Shown: one piece after another, positions 34,948 to 43,666 of the stretch
Layout of the letters: each line of letters begins with the position of its first letter
How positions within the stretch are numbered: position 1 is the stretch's first letter
Source: JACVRW01 sp963820315
Lineage (GTDB): Bacteria; Actinomycetota; Thermoleophilia; Solirubrobacterales; Thermoleophilaceae
DNA length: 64,000 nt
Direction of reading: 5' to 3'
Assembly: GCA_963820315.1 (NCBI GenBank)
Contig: CAWFZK010000034.1
Location: 62,001 to 126,000, forward strand
Made by a program: the position numbers and the translations under genes
Notes under the pieces: generated by a model
The model's database searches: none
What the model saw: only the letters and a program-made list of their open reading frames with translations
What the model was told of the DNA's origin: nothing

Positions 34948-34980
34948 TGGTTGCCCCGACGCTGGTTGTCGGGGCCACCA
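34948..34980 (+). terminator. Intrinsic-type terminator after the small secreted gene
   Basis: TGGTTGCCCCGAC - GCTGGTT - GTCGGGGCCACCA: a stem of about 12 bp with one bulge and a 7-nt loop, 17 bases after the stop codon. There is no long T-run, but the hairpin is strong. Confidence 0.7.
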
Positions 34981-35030
34981 TCGACTAACCCCGGATCCGC
35001 GCGGGATTCCGCTCTAGGGCGGTGAGGCCG

Positions 35031-35432
35031 TTAGATGTAGTACATCGGCGCCGCCGCGGACTGCGCCTCGCGCTCCGCCACCGTCGCGATCGTCGTCCCG
35101 CCGAGCACGTTCTTGACGGCGTCGACCGCCTCGGTCCAGACGGGGCCGGAGGCCGCGGCGTCGGTGCCGAGCTCGCCCTCGAGCAGCTCGACGATCTCGA
35201 GCACGGTCATCTCCTCGGGCGGGCGGGCGAACGAGTAGCCGCCCTTGACGCCGCGCTGGGACTGGAGGATGCCCGCCCGGCGCAGCGTCGCGAACAGGCC
35301 CTCGAGGAACTGGACCGGGATTTCGCGCGCCCTCGCTATCTCGCCGATCGGCACTGGCGCGGGGCCGCCCCGGCGCGCCAGCTCGCTGAGCGCGCGCACG
35401 GCATAGGGCGATTTCGTCGTTATGACCAGCAA
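35031..35432 (-). CDS. Rrf2 family transcriptional regulator (CymR-like)
   Basis: 133 residues from TTG 35432. The N-terminal winged helix is clear: SPYAVRALSELARRGGPAPV, IGEIARAREIPVQFLEGLFA, TLRRAGILQSQRGVKGGYSF. A dimerisation helix follows (EEMTVLEIVELLEGELG) and the end reads APMYYI, as in CymR-type proteins. It has no cysteine, so it lacks the Fe-S ligands of IscR. CymR controls cysteine metabolism in Firmicutes; the link to cysK-cysE at 11-13 kb is only a suggestion. Confidence 0.88.
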   Translation of the reverse strand: MLVITTKSPYAVRALSELARRGGPAPVPIGEIARAREIPVQFLEGLFATLRRAGILQSQRGVKGGYSFARPPEEMTVLEIVELLEGELGTDAAASGPVWTEAVDAVKNVLGGTTIATVAEREAQSAAAPMYYI

Positions 35433-35449
35433 GGGTGTGACTCTACGGT

Positions 35450-35833
35450 ATGCACATGCCGCCGCTTAGGCGTCCCGATCTCTGGCTCCCGCCGCTGGCG
35501 CTGATGGCGCTGATCTTCCTGTTCTCGGCTCAGCCGAGCCTCGAGCTCGGGCTTGGGACGCCGGAGCTGGTGGCGCGCAAGCTCGTCCATTTCGGCGAGT
35601 ACGCGCTGCTGTCCCTGCTCTGGTGGCGCGCCTTCGAGCCGGGCCTCGGGCCGCGGCGCGCGGCGCTCGTCGGCTTTCTGATCTCGAGCGGCTACGCCGC
35701 TACCGATGAGCTCCATCAGACCTTCGTCGAAGATCGTAACGGGAATCCGGTCGACTGGCTGATCGACACGGCCGGCGCCGGCCTGATGGCGATCCTGCTC
35801 CGATCCGGCCTGCCACGGCGCAGCGCGGCCTGA
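35450..35833 (+). CDS. VanZ-like family membrane protein
   Basis: 127 residues from ATG 35450 or 35456. Spans near 10-25, 45-60 and others; LVARKLVHFGEYALLSLLWW and SGYAATDELHQTFVEDRNGN, then PVDWLIDTAGAGLMAILL are the family signature (KxxHFxxY...DE.HQ.F...R...DW..D..GA). VanZ members can lower teicoplanin susceptibility, but most are of unknown role. It overlaps the following kinase gene as TGATG. Confidence 0.9.
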   Translation: MHMPPLRRPDLWLPPLALMALIFLFSAQPSLELGLGTPELVARKLVHFGEYALLSLLWWRAFEPGLGPRRAALVGFLISSGYAATDELHQTFVEDRNGNPVDWLIDTAGAGLMAILLRSGLPRRSAA

Positions 35834-37014
35834 TGCTGCGGCGGGTTCCGTTCGAGTCGGCGGGGCCGGTCTTCGTCTTCGCGGTGACGCGCGTCGTGGC
35901 GACGGCGCTCGCCGTGCTCGGCATCGTCGTGTTCGGCCTGCCCGACCACACGAGGGCCGCGCTGCTCGTCGGCGCGGTGGCGCTCGCCTGGACGCTCTTC
36001 GTCCTGTTCATGACACGGCGCAAGCCTGGCTTCGCGCTCAACCCGGTCGTGCCGATCGTCGACTTCTCCTGCTCGTGCTGCTCGAGGTGGTTGCGCCGGA
36101 GACGGTCGGCGCCGTGCGAGTGGCAGCGCTCTTCCTGGTCGCCTCCCACGCTCACTTCCAGGGCGAGCGGCGCGGCATGGCGGTCGCGGTGCTCGGGTCG
36201 GCCGCGCTCGTGATCGCGACGGCGATCCGTGGCGACGAGCCCGTCGACGGTGACGTCTGGGCCTTCTATGAGCTCGTCTTCGTGGTCGCGGCGCTCGCCA
36301 CGGGACTTGTGGTCGGCACGCTGCGGACGGCCGAGTCGACATCGCGACTACGCGCCCAGGGCCTGTCGCGCCGGACGCTGCAGGCGGAGGGCCAGGTGCG
36401 CCGCCGCGTCGCCGAGGCGATCCACGACGGTCCCGTTCAGGAGCTGATCGGGCTCGACATGATCCTGTCCGGCGGCGAACCAGGCGGCCGAGGGCGGGCG
36501 CACCGAGGAGGCGGCCAAGCTGATCAACGAGGCACGCGAGCTCGCCACGCGCAACATCCGCGCGCTGCGCGACGAGATCGTCGACCTCGGGCCGTACGCC
36601 TTCCACGAGCTCAGCTTCGACCAGGCCGTGGAGAACTGCATGCCGGTCTGGCGCAGGCGCTACGGCTTCGAGGTGATGGCGACCATCGAGCGCATCGAGA
36701 TGCCGGCGGAGATGGCCGGCGACCTGTTCCGGGTCGTCCAGGAGGCGGTCGTGAACACCGGCCGTCACGCGGAGGCCGAGGCGGTGTCGATCAACCTGCG
36801 CACGACCAACACGCACGTTGAGCTGCGCGTAACAGACAACGGCCACGGCTTCGATGTCAGCAACCCGCTGGTCGGGACCGATCCCGGTCACCTCGGACTC
36901 GCCAGCATGCGCGAGCGCGCCGAGCTGCTCGACGGCGTGCTGGACATCGCCAGCTCCGATCGCGGCACACGCGTGCTCGTGAGGGTGCCGCTGCGCGCGC
37001 TCGTCGCCGGGTGA
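35833..37014 (+). pseudogene. Sensor histidine kinase (HisKA_3/NarL-type), two compensating frameshifts
   Basis: Begins MLRRVPFESAGPVFVFAVTR with membrane helices, shifts frame near 36062 into LLEVVAPETVGAVRVAALFL and more helices, then a coiled segment and the H-box VAEAIHDGPVQELIGLDMIL. A second shift near 36480 returns to the first frame with LINEARELATRNIRALRDEI and the ATPase domain: NTGRHAEAEAV, VTDNGHGFD (G1 box), GHLGLASMRERAELLDG. Joined length is about 393 residues, normal for the class. No response-regulator gene is adjacent. Compensating shifts and intact ends suggest sequence errors. Confidence 0.75.
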
Positions 37015-37910
37015 GCGGCGATACTGGAGTCGTGCGACGGGCGCTCGCGATCGCCGTGGCCGCCGCGGCCCTTGCCGGACCCGCGTCCGCGAACGCCGCG
37101 GACTGCGTGACCTATCCCGGTGACTCCGCACCCAAGCCGGCGCTCGCGGCCTGGATGGCCTACGGCGCCAGTGCACGCGGCGTGCCCGGCGAGCTGCCGG
37201 TGATGGCAGCGCTCGTCGAGTCGAACATGACGAACCTCCCGCCGGGCGACGCGGACTACGCGGGCTACTTCCAGATGCGCATGGCGATCTGGAACCAGGG
37301 CGCGTACGCCGGCTTCCCGACCAACCCGCAGCTGCAGCTCAACTGGTTCGTGGACACGGCGCTCCAGGTGCTCGCGACCAAGCGGGCGGCGGATCCGAGC
37401 TACGGGGCGAGCGAGAGCCGCTGGGGCGAATGGGTGGCGGACGTCGAGCGACCGGCCGAGCAGTTCCGCTACCGCTATCAGCTGCGACTCGGCGAGGCCC
37501 GCGCTCTGATCGGACCAGGCTGCATCCCGGACGCCGCCCCGCCGCTGCCGCCGCCCGGCGGAGCCATCGATGCCGTGCCCCCTGACCTCGACCTCGCCCG
37601 GGCCCGGCCGCTCCGGCGCCTCCGGGGGCTCGCGGTCGGAGTGGCCTGCCGGACCGAGGGCTGCACCGTCGCAGTGAGCGCGCGGATCGCGCTGCCCGGA
37701 GCGGCGCGCGTCTACCGGCTCAGCTCGCCGCGGCGCACGCTCGCGGCGGGCGAGCGGGCCACGGTGACCATGCGCTTCGGCCGCCGGCTGCGTGCCGCGC
37801 TCGCGAAGCGCCGGGCGCTCGGCCGGCGGACGCGCGCGCAGCTAAGCGTGCGCGCCACCGATACCGCCGGCAACGACTCGGCCGAGCGCCGCCGCGTGCG
37901 GCTCTACTAG
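37011..37910 (+). CDS. Secreted lysozyme/transglycosylase-like protein with C-terminal strand-rich domain
   Basis: 299 residues from GTG 37011, overlapping the kinase stop (GTGA); GTG 37032 would also give a full signal peptide (RRALAIAVAAAALAGPASA). The N-terminal domain has GVPGELPVMAALVESNMTNL, with a Glu at the position expected for lytic-transglycosylase-like catalysis, and YAGYFQMRMAIWNQGAYAGF, as in goose-type/SLT-like domains. After a Pro-rich linker comes a Cys-paired strand domain (VACRTEGCTVAVSARIALPG). Hydrolase activity is inferred. Confidence 0.68.
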   Translation: MSGDTGVVRRALAIAVAAAALAGPASANAADCVTYPGDSAPKPALAAWMAYGASARGVPGELPVMAALVESNMTNLPPGDADYAGYFQMRMAIWNQGAYAGFPTNPQLQLNWFVDTALQVLATKRAADPSYGASESRWGEWVADVERPAEQFRYRYQLRLGEARALIGPGCIPDAAPPLPPPGGAIDAVPPDLDLARARPLRRLRGLAVGVACRTEGCTVAVSARIALPGAARVYRLSSPRRTLAAGERATVTMRFGRRLRAALAKRRALGRRTRAQLSVRATDTAGNDSAERRRVRLY

Positions 37911-40081
37911 ACGCCGGCCGGCTCGGCCTGTGCGTCCGCGGCCGCGCCGGGAGCGGCCGCAAGCGGCGACACGCGTACCGGGATGCCGTTCAGGTGCGCC
38001 ATGCCGGCGAGCCGCTCGAGGTCCTCGGGCTGAGCGCCGGCGAGCAGGTTCACGTTCGCGCCCGCGTGCCGGTTGGCGAGCTGCCAGCCGCCGCGGTGGC
38101 CCCAGCCGTGCGGCAGCGCCACAGTCCCGGGGGTCATCTCGTCGCTCACGAGCACCGGCACGGTCAGCGAGCCGTCCTTCGACTCGAGCAGCGCGTCGGC
38201 GCCGTCCTCGAGGCCGTGGGCGGCGGCGTCGTCGGGGTGCACCCGCAGCGCCTGCACGCGCCCGCCGCGCATGAGGAGCGGCGCGTTGTGCATCCACGAG
38301 TTGTGCGAGCGCAGCTCGCGCATGCCGATCATGCGCAGCGGGAAGCGCGGGTCGTCCCCGTTCGCGGAGGCGAGCCGCTCGACCTCGGCCACGATCTCCG
38401 GCGGCGCGAGATGCACGCGCTTATCCGAGGTGCGGAGCTTGTCGTGGAGCACGCCGGTGGCGATCTCGTCGGCGAGAACCAGCCCGTGGGGATGCTCGCG
38501 CAAGCGCTTCAGGCTGAGGCCGCCGCGGCGCAGTCCGAACAGGTCGCCGCTCGGGCCGGTCCGCAGCAGCAGGTCGGCGAGCTGCTCGGGCCGCAGCCGC
38601 ACGCCGAGCCGCGCGAGCCGGCGCAGCGGCTTCGCGCTGTAGGGAGCGAGCCCGAGCCGGCGTGAGAGCTCCTCCACCAGCTCCCACTCCTGGCGGCACT
38701 CGCCGGGCGGCTCGACGACCGCGTCGCTGAACTGGATGAAGGGCGTGGTGAAGAAGCCGAGGAACGCGAGCGGCAGGTCCTCGCGCTCGTAGAAGGTGGT
38801 GGCGGGCAGGACGTAGTCGGCGTGCCGGTTCGTCTCGTTCACGTAGAGGTCGATCGACACGCAGAGCTCGAGCTGCCCGAGCGCGCGCTCGAGCGCCTCG
38901 CCGTCGGGCACCGACAGCACCGGGTTGCCCGCCGAGACGAACAGCGCCCGGATCTGCCCGTCGCCCGGAGTCTCGATCTCGAGCGGCAGCAGCGACGCCG
39001 GCATGTTGCCGATCACGTCGGGGAAGCCGCCCACGCGTGAGCGCCGCTCTCCGTAGGTGGCGAGCCCGACCTGCTCGCCGACGTCGTCGAGCGCGACCGG
39101 CGGGCGCCCGAAGACGGCGCCACCGGGCCGGTCGAGGTTGCCGGTCACGGCGTTGAGGGCGTCGAGCAGGAATGCGACCAGCGTGCCGTGGCGGCCGAGG
39201 CACGTGCCGGTGCGCCCGTACGCCGCGGCGCCGTCCGCCTCCGCGAAGTCGCGCGCCAGCTCGCGCACACGCTCGGCGGGGATCGTCGTCGCGGTCTCCG
39301 TGCGCTCCGGCGGATGCTCGCGGGCGAGCTGCTCGAGCACCGCCGCGCCGTCGCCCAGGCGCTCGAGGAAGAGGCGGTCGGCGAGGCCCTCCTCGAAGAT
39401 CACCGCCAGCATCGAGAGCAGCAGCTGGGCGTCCGTATCCGGGCGAATCGGGAGATGCTCGAACTGGCGCGCCGTCTCCGTCCGGCGCGGGTCGACCACC
39501 ACCACGCGCTCGATCTCGAGCAACTGCTCGCGGATGCGCGGCGCCGAGAGCACCGAGCCGTGGGACACCAGCGGGTTCGCGCCGACCATGAGGAGGAACG
39601 ACGTCCGCCGCAGGTCGGGGATCGGGATCACGAGCGGCGAGCCGTACATGAGCGCGCTGGCCGCGAAGCGGTTGTTCACGTCCTGCGAGCCGGCCGAGTA
39701 GTAGTGCGGCGAGCCGAGCGCGTCGAGGAAGCCCTTGACCCAGAGCGTGTGCGAGTAGGAGAAGGCGCCCGGGTTGCCCATGTACCAGGCGATGCCGTCG
39801 CGCGGAAGCACGCGCATGCGCGCCGCGATGTCGGTGAGGGCCTGCTCCCAGGAGACGCGCTCGAACTCGCCGTCCGGCATGCGCTTGAGCGGGTACAGGA
39901 CGCGGTCGGGGTCGTTCTGGACCTCGGCCATCGCGATCCCCTTCGGGCACGCGTAGCCGCGGGAGAGCGGGTGCTCGGGGTCCGGCCGCAGCTTCACGAT
40001 CTTCCCGTCGTCGACCGTGGCCACCATGCCGCAGAGCGGCTCGCAGATCCGGCAGAACGTCGCCTTCTGCTCCGGGGCCAC
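37907..40081 (-). CDS. Molybdopterin-dependent oxidoreductase (DMSO reductase family)
   Basis: 724 residues from GTG 40081. An N-terminal [4Fe-4S] site (C10, C13, C17, C45; TFCRICEPLCGM and GYACPKG). Catalytic-domain blocks include YYSAGSQDVNNRFAASALMY, LLMVGANPLVSHGSV, VVVDPRRTETA, YGRTGTCLGRHGTL, DRPGGAVFG and ALFVSAGNPVLSVPDGE, and the C-terminal dinucleotide-binding domain has MHNAPLLMRGG, LPHGWGHRGGW. The Mo ligand is not obvious; Ser in YSAGS or another residue. Substrate unknown; no partner electron-transfer subunit adjacent, as in the BisC-like single-subunit group. Confidence 0.85.
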   Translation of the reverse strand: MAPEQKATFCRICEPLCGMVATVDDGKIVKLRPDPEHPLSRGYACPKGIAMAEVQNDPDRVLYPLKRMPDGEFERVSWEQALTDIAARMRVLPRDGIAWYMGNPGAFSYSHTLWVKGFLDALGSPHYYSAGSQDVNNRFAASALMYGSPLVIPIPDLRRTSFLLMVGANPLVSHGSVLSAPRIREQLLEIERVVVVDPRRTETARQFEHLPIRPDTDAQLLLSMLAVIFEEGLADRLFLERLGDGAAVLEQLAREHPPERTETATTIPAERVRELARDFAEADGAAAYGRTGTCLGRHGTLVAFLLDALNAVTGNLDRPGGAVFGRPPVALDDVGEQVGLATYGERRSRVGGFPDVIGNMPASLLPLEIETPGDGQIRALFVSAGNPVLSVPDGEALERALGQLELCVSIDLYVNETNRHADYVLPATTFYEREDLPLAFLGFFTTPFIQFSDAVVEPPGECRQEWELVEELSRRLGLAPYSAKPLRRLARLGVRLRPEQLADLLLRTGPSGDLFGLRRGGLSLKRLREHPHGLVLADEIATGVLHDKLRTSDKRVHLAPPEIVAEVERLASANGDDPRFPLRMIGMRELRSHNSWMHNAPLLMRGGRVQALRVHPDDAAAHGLEDGADALLESKDGSLTVPVLVSDEMTPGTVALPHGWGHRGGWQLANRHAGANVNLLAGAQPEDLERLAGMAHLNGIPVRVSPLAAAPGAAADAQAEPAGV

Positions 40082-40101
40082 GCCCCGACCGTACCTTGTT
40101 C

Positions 40102-40308
40102 CTAGCCGGGAAGCGAGTAGGCGGCCCGGGCGGCGTCGCGCGCCGCGTCGCGGGCGTTCAGCAGGTCGGCGAGCGAGGAAGACCCGGCGGGCGGCTCGGC
40201 CGGCAGGAGGTCATCTTCGACGAGTGGAGCGAAGCAGATTCCGCAGTGAGAGGTCGGCGCCTCGCGCTGGGTGACCTCGTGGCAGCGGCGGCACTTGTAG
40301 CGAAGCAT
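40102..40308 (-). CDS. Small zinc-ribbon protein
   Basis: 68 residues from ATG 40308. MLRYKCRRCHEVTQREAPTS then HCGICFAPLVEDDL places two CxxC pairs in a classic zinc ribbon, followed by a helical tail. It lies 20 bases upstream of the molybdopterin oxidoreductase on the same strand and may be its accessory factor or simply a co-transcribed nucleic-acid binder. Confidence 0.72.
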   Translation of the reverse strand: MLRYKCRRCHEVTQREAPTSHCGICFAPLVEDDLLPAEPPAGSSSLADLLNARDAARDAARAAYSLPG

Positions 40309-40319
40309 GAGTCGATTTT

Positions 40320-40341
40320 CGGCGCGCGCGGGCCCGCGCGC
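40320..40341. other. GC-rich inverted repeat between the HDOD-LuxR gene and the zinc-ribbon gene
   Basis: GGCGCGCGCGGGCCCGCGCGCC is nearly self-complementary around GGGCCC. It lies between a stop (40368) and a start (40308) on the minus strand. No T-run; a structural element or weak terminator. Confidence 0.35.
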
Positions 40342-40367
40342 CATGGGGTCGCGACCCCAATCGCCGT

Positions 40368-41444
40368 CTAGATCCAGCCGCGCTCGGTGGCGATCAGGAC
40401 GGCCTGGGCGCGGTCGACCGCGCCGAGCTTCGCGTAGGTGTTGTGCAGGTGCGTGCGCACCGTGCTCGTCGAGAGCTCCAGCTCGTGGGCGATCTGCTTG
40501 TAGACCTTGCCCTCGGCGAGCCGCCGCAGCACCTCGACCTCGCGCGCCGAGAGCGGGCACGGGTCGACGTTCCGCTTGACGTTGCCGGTCCCCTGCGGAA
40601 GCTCGTACATGACTGAGCGCAGCTGCTCGGTCGAGAGCCCGACCGCGCGAGCGGCGTGCAGAAGCTGCTTGGGGTTGACCGGCAGGCCGTGCCCGTAGTG
40701 GGCGAGCATGTCGGCGAGCCGCACGATCGCGGCCTCGCCGTCGGCGTCGTCCGCGTGGTGGCGCTCGATCGCCGTGGCGAGCCGGTTCGGCAGGCCCCAG
40801 CGGCGCGCCAGCACACCGCCGACGAGCGCGTGGTCGACGCCCAGCTCGAGCCGCTCGCGGTGGAGCCGCTCCTCGGGCGTGCGCGCGTTCTGGTGGACCT
40901 GCCCGGGGTAGCCCGGGTAGGCGTGGGTCAGGACGAGCTTGCCGACGTCGTGCAGGAGCGCGGAGCAGAGCAGCTCGTCGCGGTCGTCGCACTCGAGCTC
41001 GCGGGCGAGCCGGTCGGCGGCCGACTGGGTGGCCACCGCGTGCAGGCGGAAGCGCTCCGGCATGAGGTCCCAGCCGGGCGTGCGCTCGAAGAAGTCGAAG
41101 GTGGCCGTGCGCGCGGCGAGCGTCTCGACGCCCTCGGGCGAGAGGATCTCGACGGCCTCTGGGATGCTCGCGATCTTGCCCTTCTTGCGCTGCGCGGTGC
41201 GGTTCGCGATCCGCAGCACCGCGATCACGAGCGCCACGTCGGACTCGACGGCCGCGACGACCTCGCCTACCGAGGCACGGTCCTCGCGCACGACCCGCAG
41301 GACCCGGTTGCGCGACTCGGCGAGCGCCGGGAACGCCTCGAGCGCCTCGAACGCCACCGTCAGGCGGCGGCCGTGGCCTTCGTTGTGGCGCGGCGCTGCC
41401 TGCGGAGAGCGGCTGGCGGCGGGCTGAGAGATAGCGGCTTCCAT
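40368..41444 (-). CDS. HDOD-domain signalling protein fused to a LuxR-type DNA-binding domain
   Basis: 358 residues. Residues about 35-235 form an HDOD domain: LRVVREDRASVGEVVAAVES, IPEAVEILSPEGVETLAART, and the metal-type motif LLCSALLHDVGKLVLTHAYP with later HHADDADGEAAIVRLADMLA. From about 290 the LuxR/GerE helix-turn-helix reads PLSAREVEVLRRLAEGKVYK, QIAHELELSTSTVRTHLHNT, YAKLGAVDRAQAVLIATERG. The fusion suggests a one-component regulator whose input is the HDOD domain. It is 63 bases downstream of gltX. Confidence 0.88.
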   Translation of the reverse strand: MEAAISQPAASRSPQAAPRHNEGHGRRLTVAFEALEAFPALAESRNRVLRVVREDRASVGEVVAAVESDVALVIAVLRIANRTAQRKKGKIASIPEAVEILSPEGVETLAARTATFDFFERTPGWDLMPERFRLHAVATQSAADRLARELECDDRDELLCSALLHDVGKLVLTHAYPGYPGQVHQNARTPEERLHRERLELGVDHALVGGVLARRWGLPNRLATAIERHHADDADGEAAIVRLADMLAHYGHGLPVNPKQLLHAARAVGLSTEQLRSVMYELPQGTGNVKRNVDPCPLSAREVEVLRRLAEGKVYKQIAHELELSTSTVRTHLHNTYAKLGAVDRAQAVLIATERGWI

Positions 41445-41507
41445 AGAGCTTCGGGCTGCGTCAAAAGCGCTATCGGCATGGCTCGGGCAAAGGTTGAGAG
41501 TGGATTT

Positions 41508-42779
41508 CTAACTGGCCGCGGCGCCGGCGCGGGCAAGCGCCGCGTCGATGCGCGCCAGCGTCTCCTCGCGCCCGAGCGCGGCCACCGACTCGAAGATGCC
41601 CGGCGACACCGTCGTGCCGGTGATCGCCACCCGAATCGGCTGGAAGACATCGCGTGGCTTGACCTCGAGCCGTTCCACCACGCCGCGCAGCGCCTCCTCG
41701 ACCTGCTCCGTCCCGAACGGCTCGGCGGCGGCCTCGAGGGCGCTGCGCGCCGAACGCAGCCGCTCGGGTCCGCCGTTTGCCATCACCCTCGACCAGGCCT
41801 TCTCGTCGTACTCCGCCGGGCGCTCGACGAGGAAGCCCACGAGCGGCCAGAAGTCCGCGAGCGTCTGCAGCTTCTCCTGGCTGATCGCAACCGCCTCGGG
41901 CGGCACCTCGCGGCCGCTGAGCGACTGCAGCCGCGCTTGCAGATCGTCCGGCGACAGGTCGCGCAGGTAGCGGCCGTTCATCCAGCGCAGCTTCTGCTCG
42001 TCGAACACCGCCGGGTTCTTCGACACGCGCGCGAGGTCGAAGCGCTCGATCAGCTCGCCCGTCGACATGAACGTGGTCGACTCGTCGTAGCCCCAGCCGA
42101 GCAGCGACACGTAGTTGCGCACGGCCTCGGGGAGGTAGCCGGCGTCGCGCAGCTCCTGCACGCTCGCCGCCCCGTGGCGCTTCGAGAGCTTCTTCCCGTC
42201 GGGCCCGTGGAGCAGCGGCAGGTGCGCGAACAGCGGCGGGTCGGCGCCGAGCGCGCGCAGGATCATCACCTGGCGCGGGGTGTTCGAGATGTGGTCGTCG
42301 CCGCGCACGACGTGGGTGATTCCCATCTCGCGGTCGTCGACCGCTACGGCGAGGTTGTAGAGCGGGCTGCCGTCCGAGCGCCGGATCACGAAGTCGTCGA
42401 TCGCCGAGTGCGGGAAGGTGATGTCGCCGCGGATCAGGTCCTGCACGACCGTCTCCCCCTCGTCGGGCACGCGCAGCCGGATCGCGCCCTCGTCCTCGTA
42501 GGCGTTGTCCGACTCGAGCAGGCGCTCGATCGCAGCGCTGTGCTCGGGCCGCCGCTCGGCCTGTGAGATCGGCCCCTCGTCCCAGTCGAGCTCGAGCCAG
42601 CGCAGCGCGTCGAGGATCTGCTCGACGTTCTCAGGCGTGGAGCGCTCGCGGTCGGTGTCCTCGATGCGCAGCACGAACGTGCCGCCCGACCCGCGCGCGA
42701 GAAGCCAGTTGTACAGTGCCGTCCGCGCGCCGCCGATGTGGAGAACGCCCGTCGGGCTGGGTGCGAACCTGACTCTCAT
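41508..42779 (-). CDS. gltX: Glutamyl-tRNA synthetase
   Basis: Charges tRNA(Glu), and with GatCAB present probably also tRNA(Gln). 423 residues from ATG 42779 (MRVRFAPSPTGVLHIGGART); ATG 42785 is also possible. Class I motifs: HIGH-like VLHIGG, LYNLAVAVDDREMGITHVVR, and KMSKS-like DGKKLSKRHGAASV. The C-terminal anticodon domain is rather short for GltX (usual 460-490). The ATG shares CATG with the start of divergent nfo, leaving no intergenic space. Confidence 0.95.
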   Translation of the reverse strand: MRVRFAPSPTGVLHIGGARTALYNWLLARGSGGTFVLRIEDTDRERSTPENVEQILDALRWLELDWDEGPISQAERRPEHSAAIERLLESDNAYEDEGAIRLRVPDEGETVVQDLIRGDITFPHSAIDDFVIRRSDGSPLYNLAVAVDDREMGITHVVRGDDHISNTPRQVMILRALGADPPLFAHLPLLHGPDGKKLSKRHGAASVQELRDAGYLPEAVRNYVSLLGWGYDESTTFMSTGELIERFDLARVSKNPAVFDEQKLRWMNGRYLRDLSPDDLQARLQSLSGREVPPEAVAISQEKLQTLADFWPLVGFLVERPAEYDEKAWSRVMANGGPERLRSARSALEAAAEPFGTEQVEEALRGVVERLEVKPRDVFQPIRVAITGTTVSPGIFESVAALGREETLARIDAALARAGAAAS

Positions 42780-43647
42780 GCTCATCGGCGCCCATGTTTC
42801 CACGGCAGGCGGGCTGGTGCAGGCGCACCAGCGCGGAGTCGAGCGCGGCTGCGACGCGATTCAGGTCTTCAACCAGTCGCCGCGCCAGTGGCGGCCGACC
42901 CGCTGGAAGGACGACGACGTCGCCGAGTTCCTGGAGCTGATGAAGGGCGGGCCGATCGAGTCGGCGACCATTCACGCCGTCTACCTGATCAATCCGGCCA
43001 CCAAGGATCGCGAGATGCGCAAGAAGTCGGCCGCCTCGCTGATCCACGCCCTGCGCATGGGCGACGAGATCCGCGCCGACGGGGTCGTGGTCCACCCCGG
43101 GTCGTCCGTTGGCGAGCCGCTCGAGGAGGCGCTGCCGCGGGTCGGCGAGATGGTGAAGCACGCGCTCGCCGAGTCGGAGAGCTGCCGTCTCCTGCTCGAG
43201 AACACCGCCGGCGCGGGCAACACCATCGGGCGCTCGTTCGAGGAGCTGCGCGAGATCCTCGACCTCGCCGGGGGCGACAAGCGCATCGGCATCTGCCTCG
43301 ACTCCTGCCACATGTTCGCGAGCGGCTTTGACATCGGCACCGCCGACAAGCTCACCGACGTCCTCGACCGCGGGCTCAAGATCGTCGGCAAGCGCCGCCT
43401 GCGCTGCCTGCACATGAACGACTCGCAGACGAAGCTCGGCTCCAACCGCGACCGCCATGCCCCACCGGGCGACGGCGAGATCGGCGCCCGCGGCTGCGCC
43501 GCCTTCCTGTCCGAGCCGCGCTTCGAGAAGCTGCCGGTGCTGTTCGAGGGCCCTGGGAAGGCGGGCAAGGCGGTCGCCAAGGAGGACATCGATCGCATGC
43601 GCGAGCTGCGCCGGAACGGCCTGCGCTCGCGCAAGCGGCGCGGCTGA
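42778..43647 (+). CDS. nfo: Deoxyribonuclease IV (AP endonuclease)
   Basis: Cleaves abasic sites in base excision repair with a trinuclear zinc centre. 289 residues from ATG 42778 (MLIGAHVSTAGGLVQAHQRG). Metal-ligand blocks: GAHVSTAGG, DGVVVHPGS, LLLENTAGAGNTIGR (Glu), ICLDSCHMFASGFD, LHMNDSQTKLGSNRDRHAPP, with LFEGPGKAG at the end. It is head-to-head with gltX with overlapping start codons. Confidence 0.95.
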   Translation: MLIGAHVSTAGGLVQAHQRGVERGCDAIQVFNQSPRQWRPTRWKDDDVAEFLELMKGGPIESATIHAVYLINPATKDREMRKKSAASLIHALRMGDEIRADGVVVHPGSSVGEPLEEALPRVGEMVKHALAESESCRLLLENTAGAGNTIGRSFEELREILDLAGGDKRIGICLDSCHMFASGFDIGTADKLTDVLDRGLKIVGKRRLRCLHMNDSQTKLGSNRDRHAPPGDGEIGARGCAAFLSEPRFEKLPVLFEGPGKAGKAVAKEDIDRMRELRRNGLRSRKRRG

Positions 43648-43666
43648 CCTCACTACCATCCGCGCG

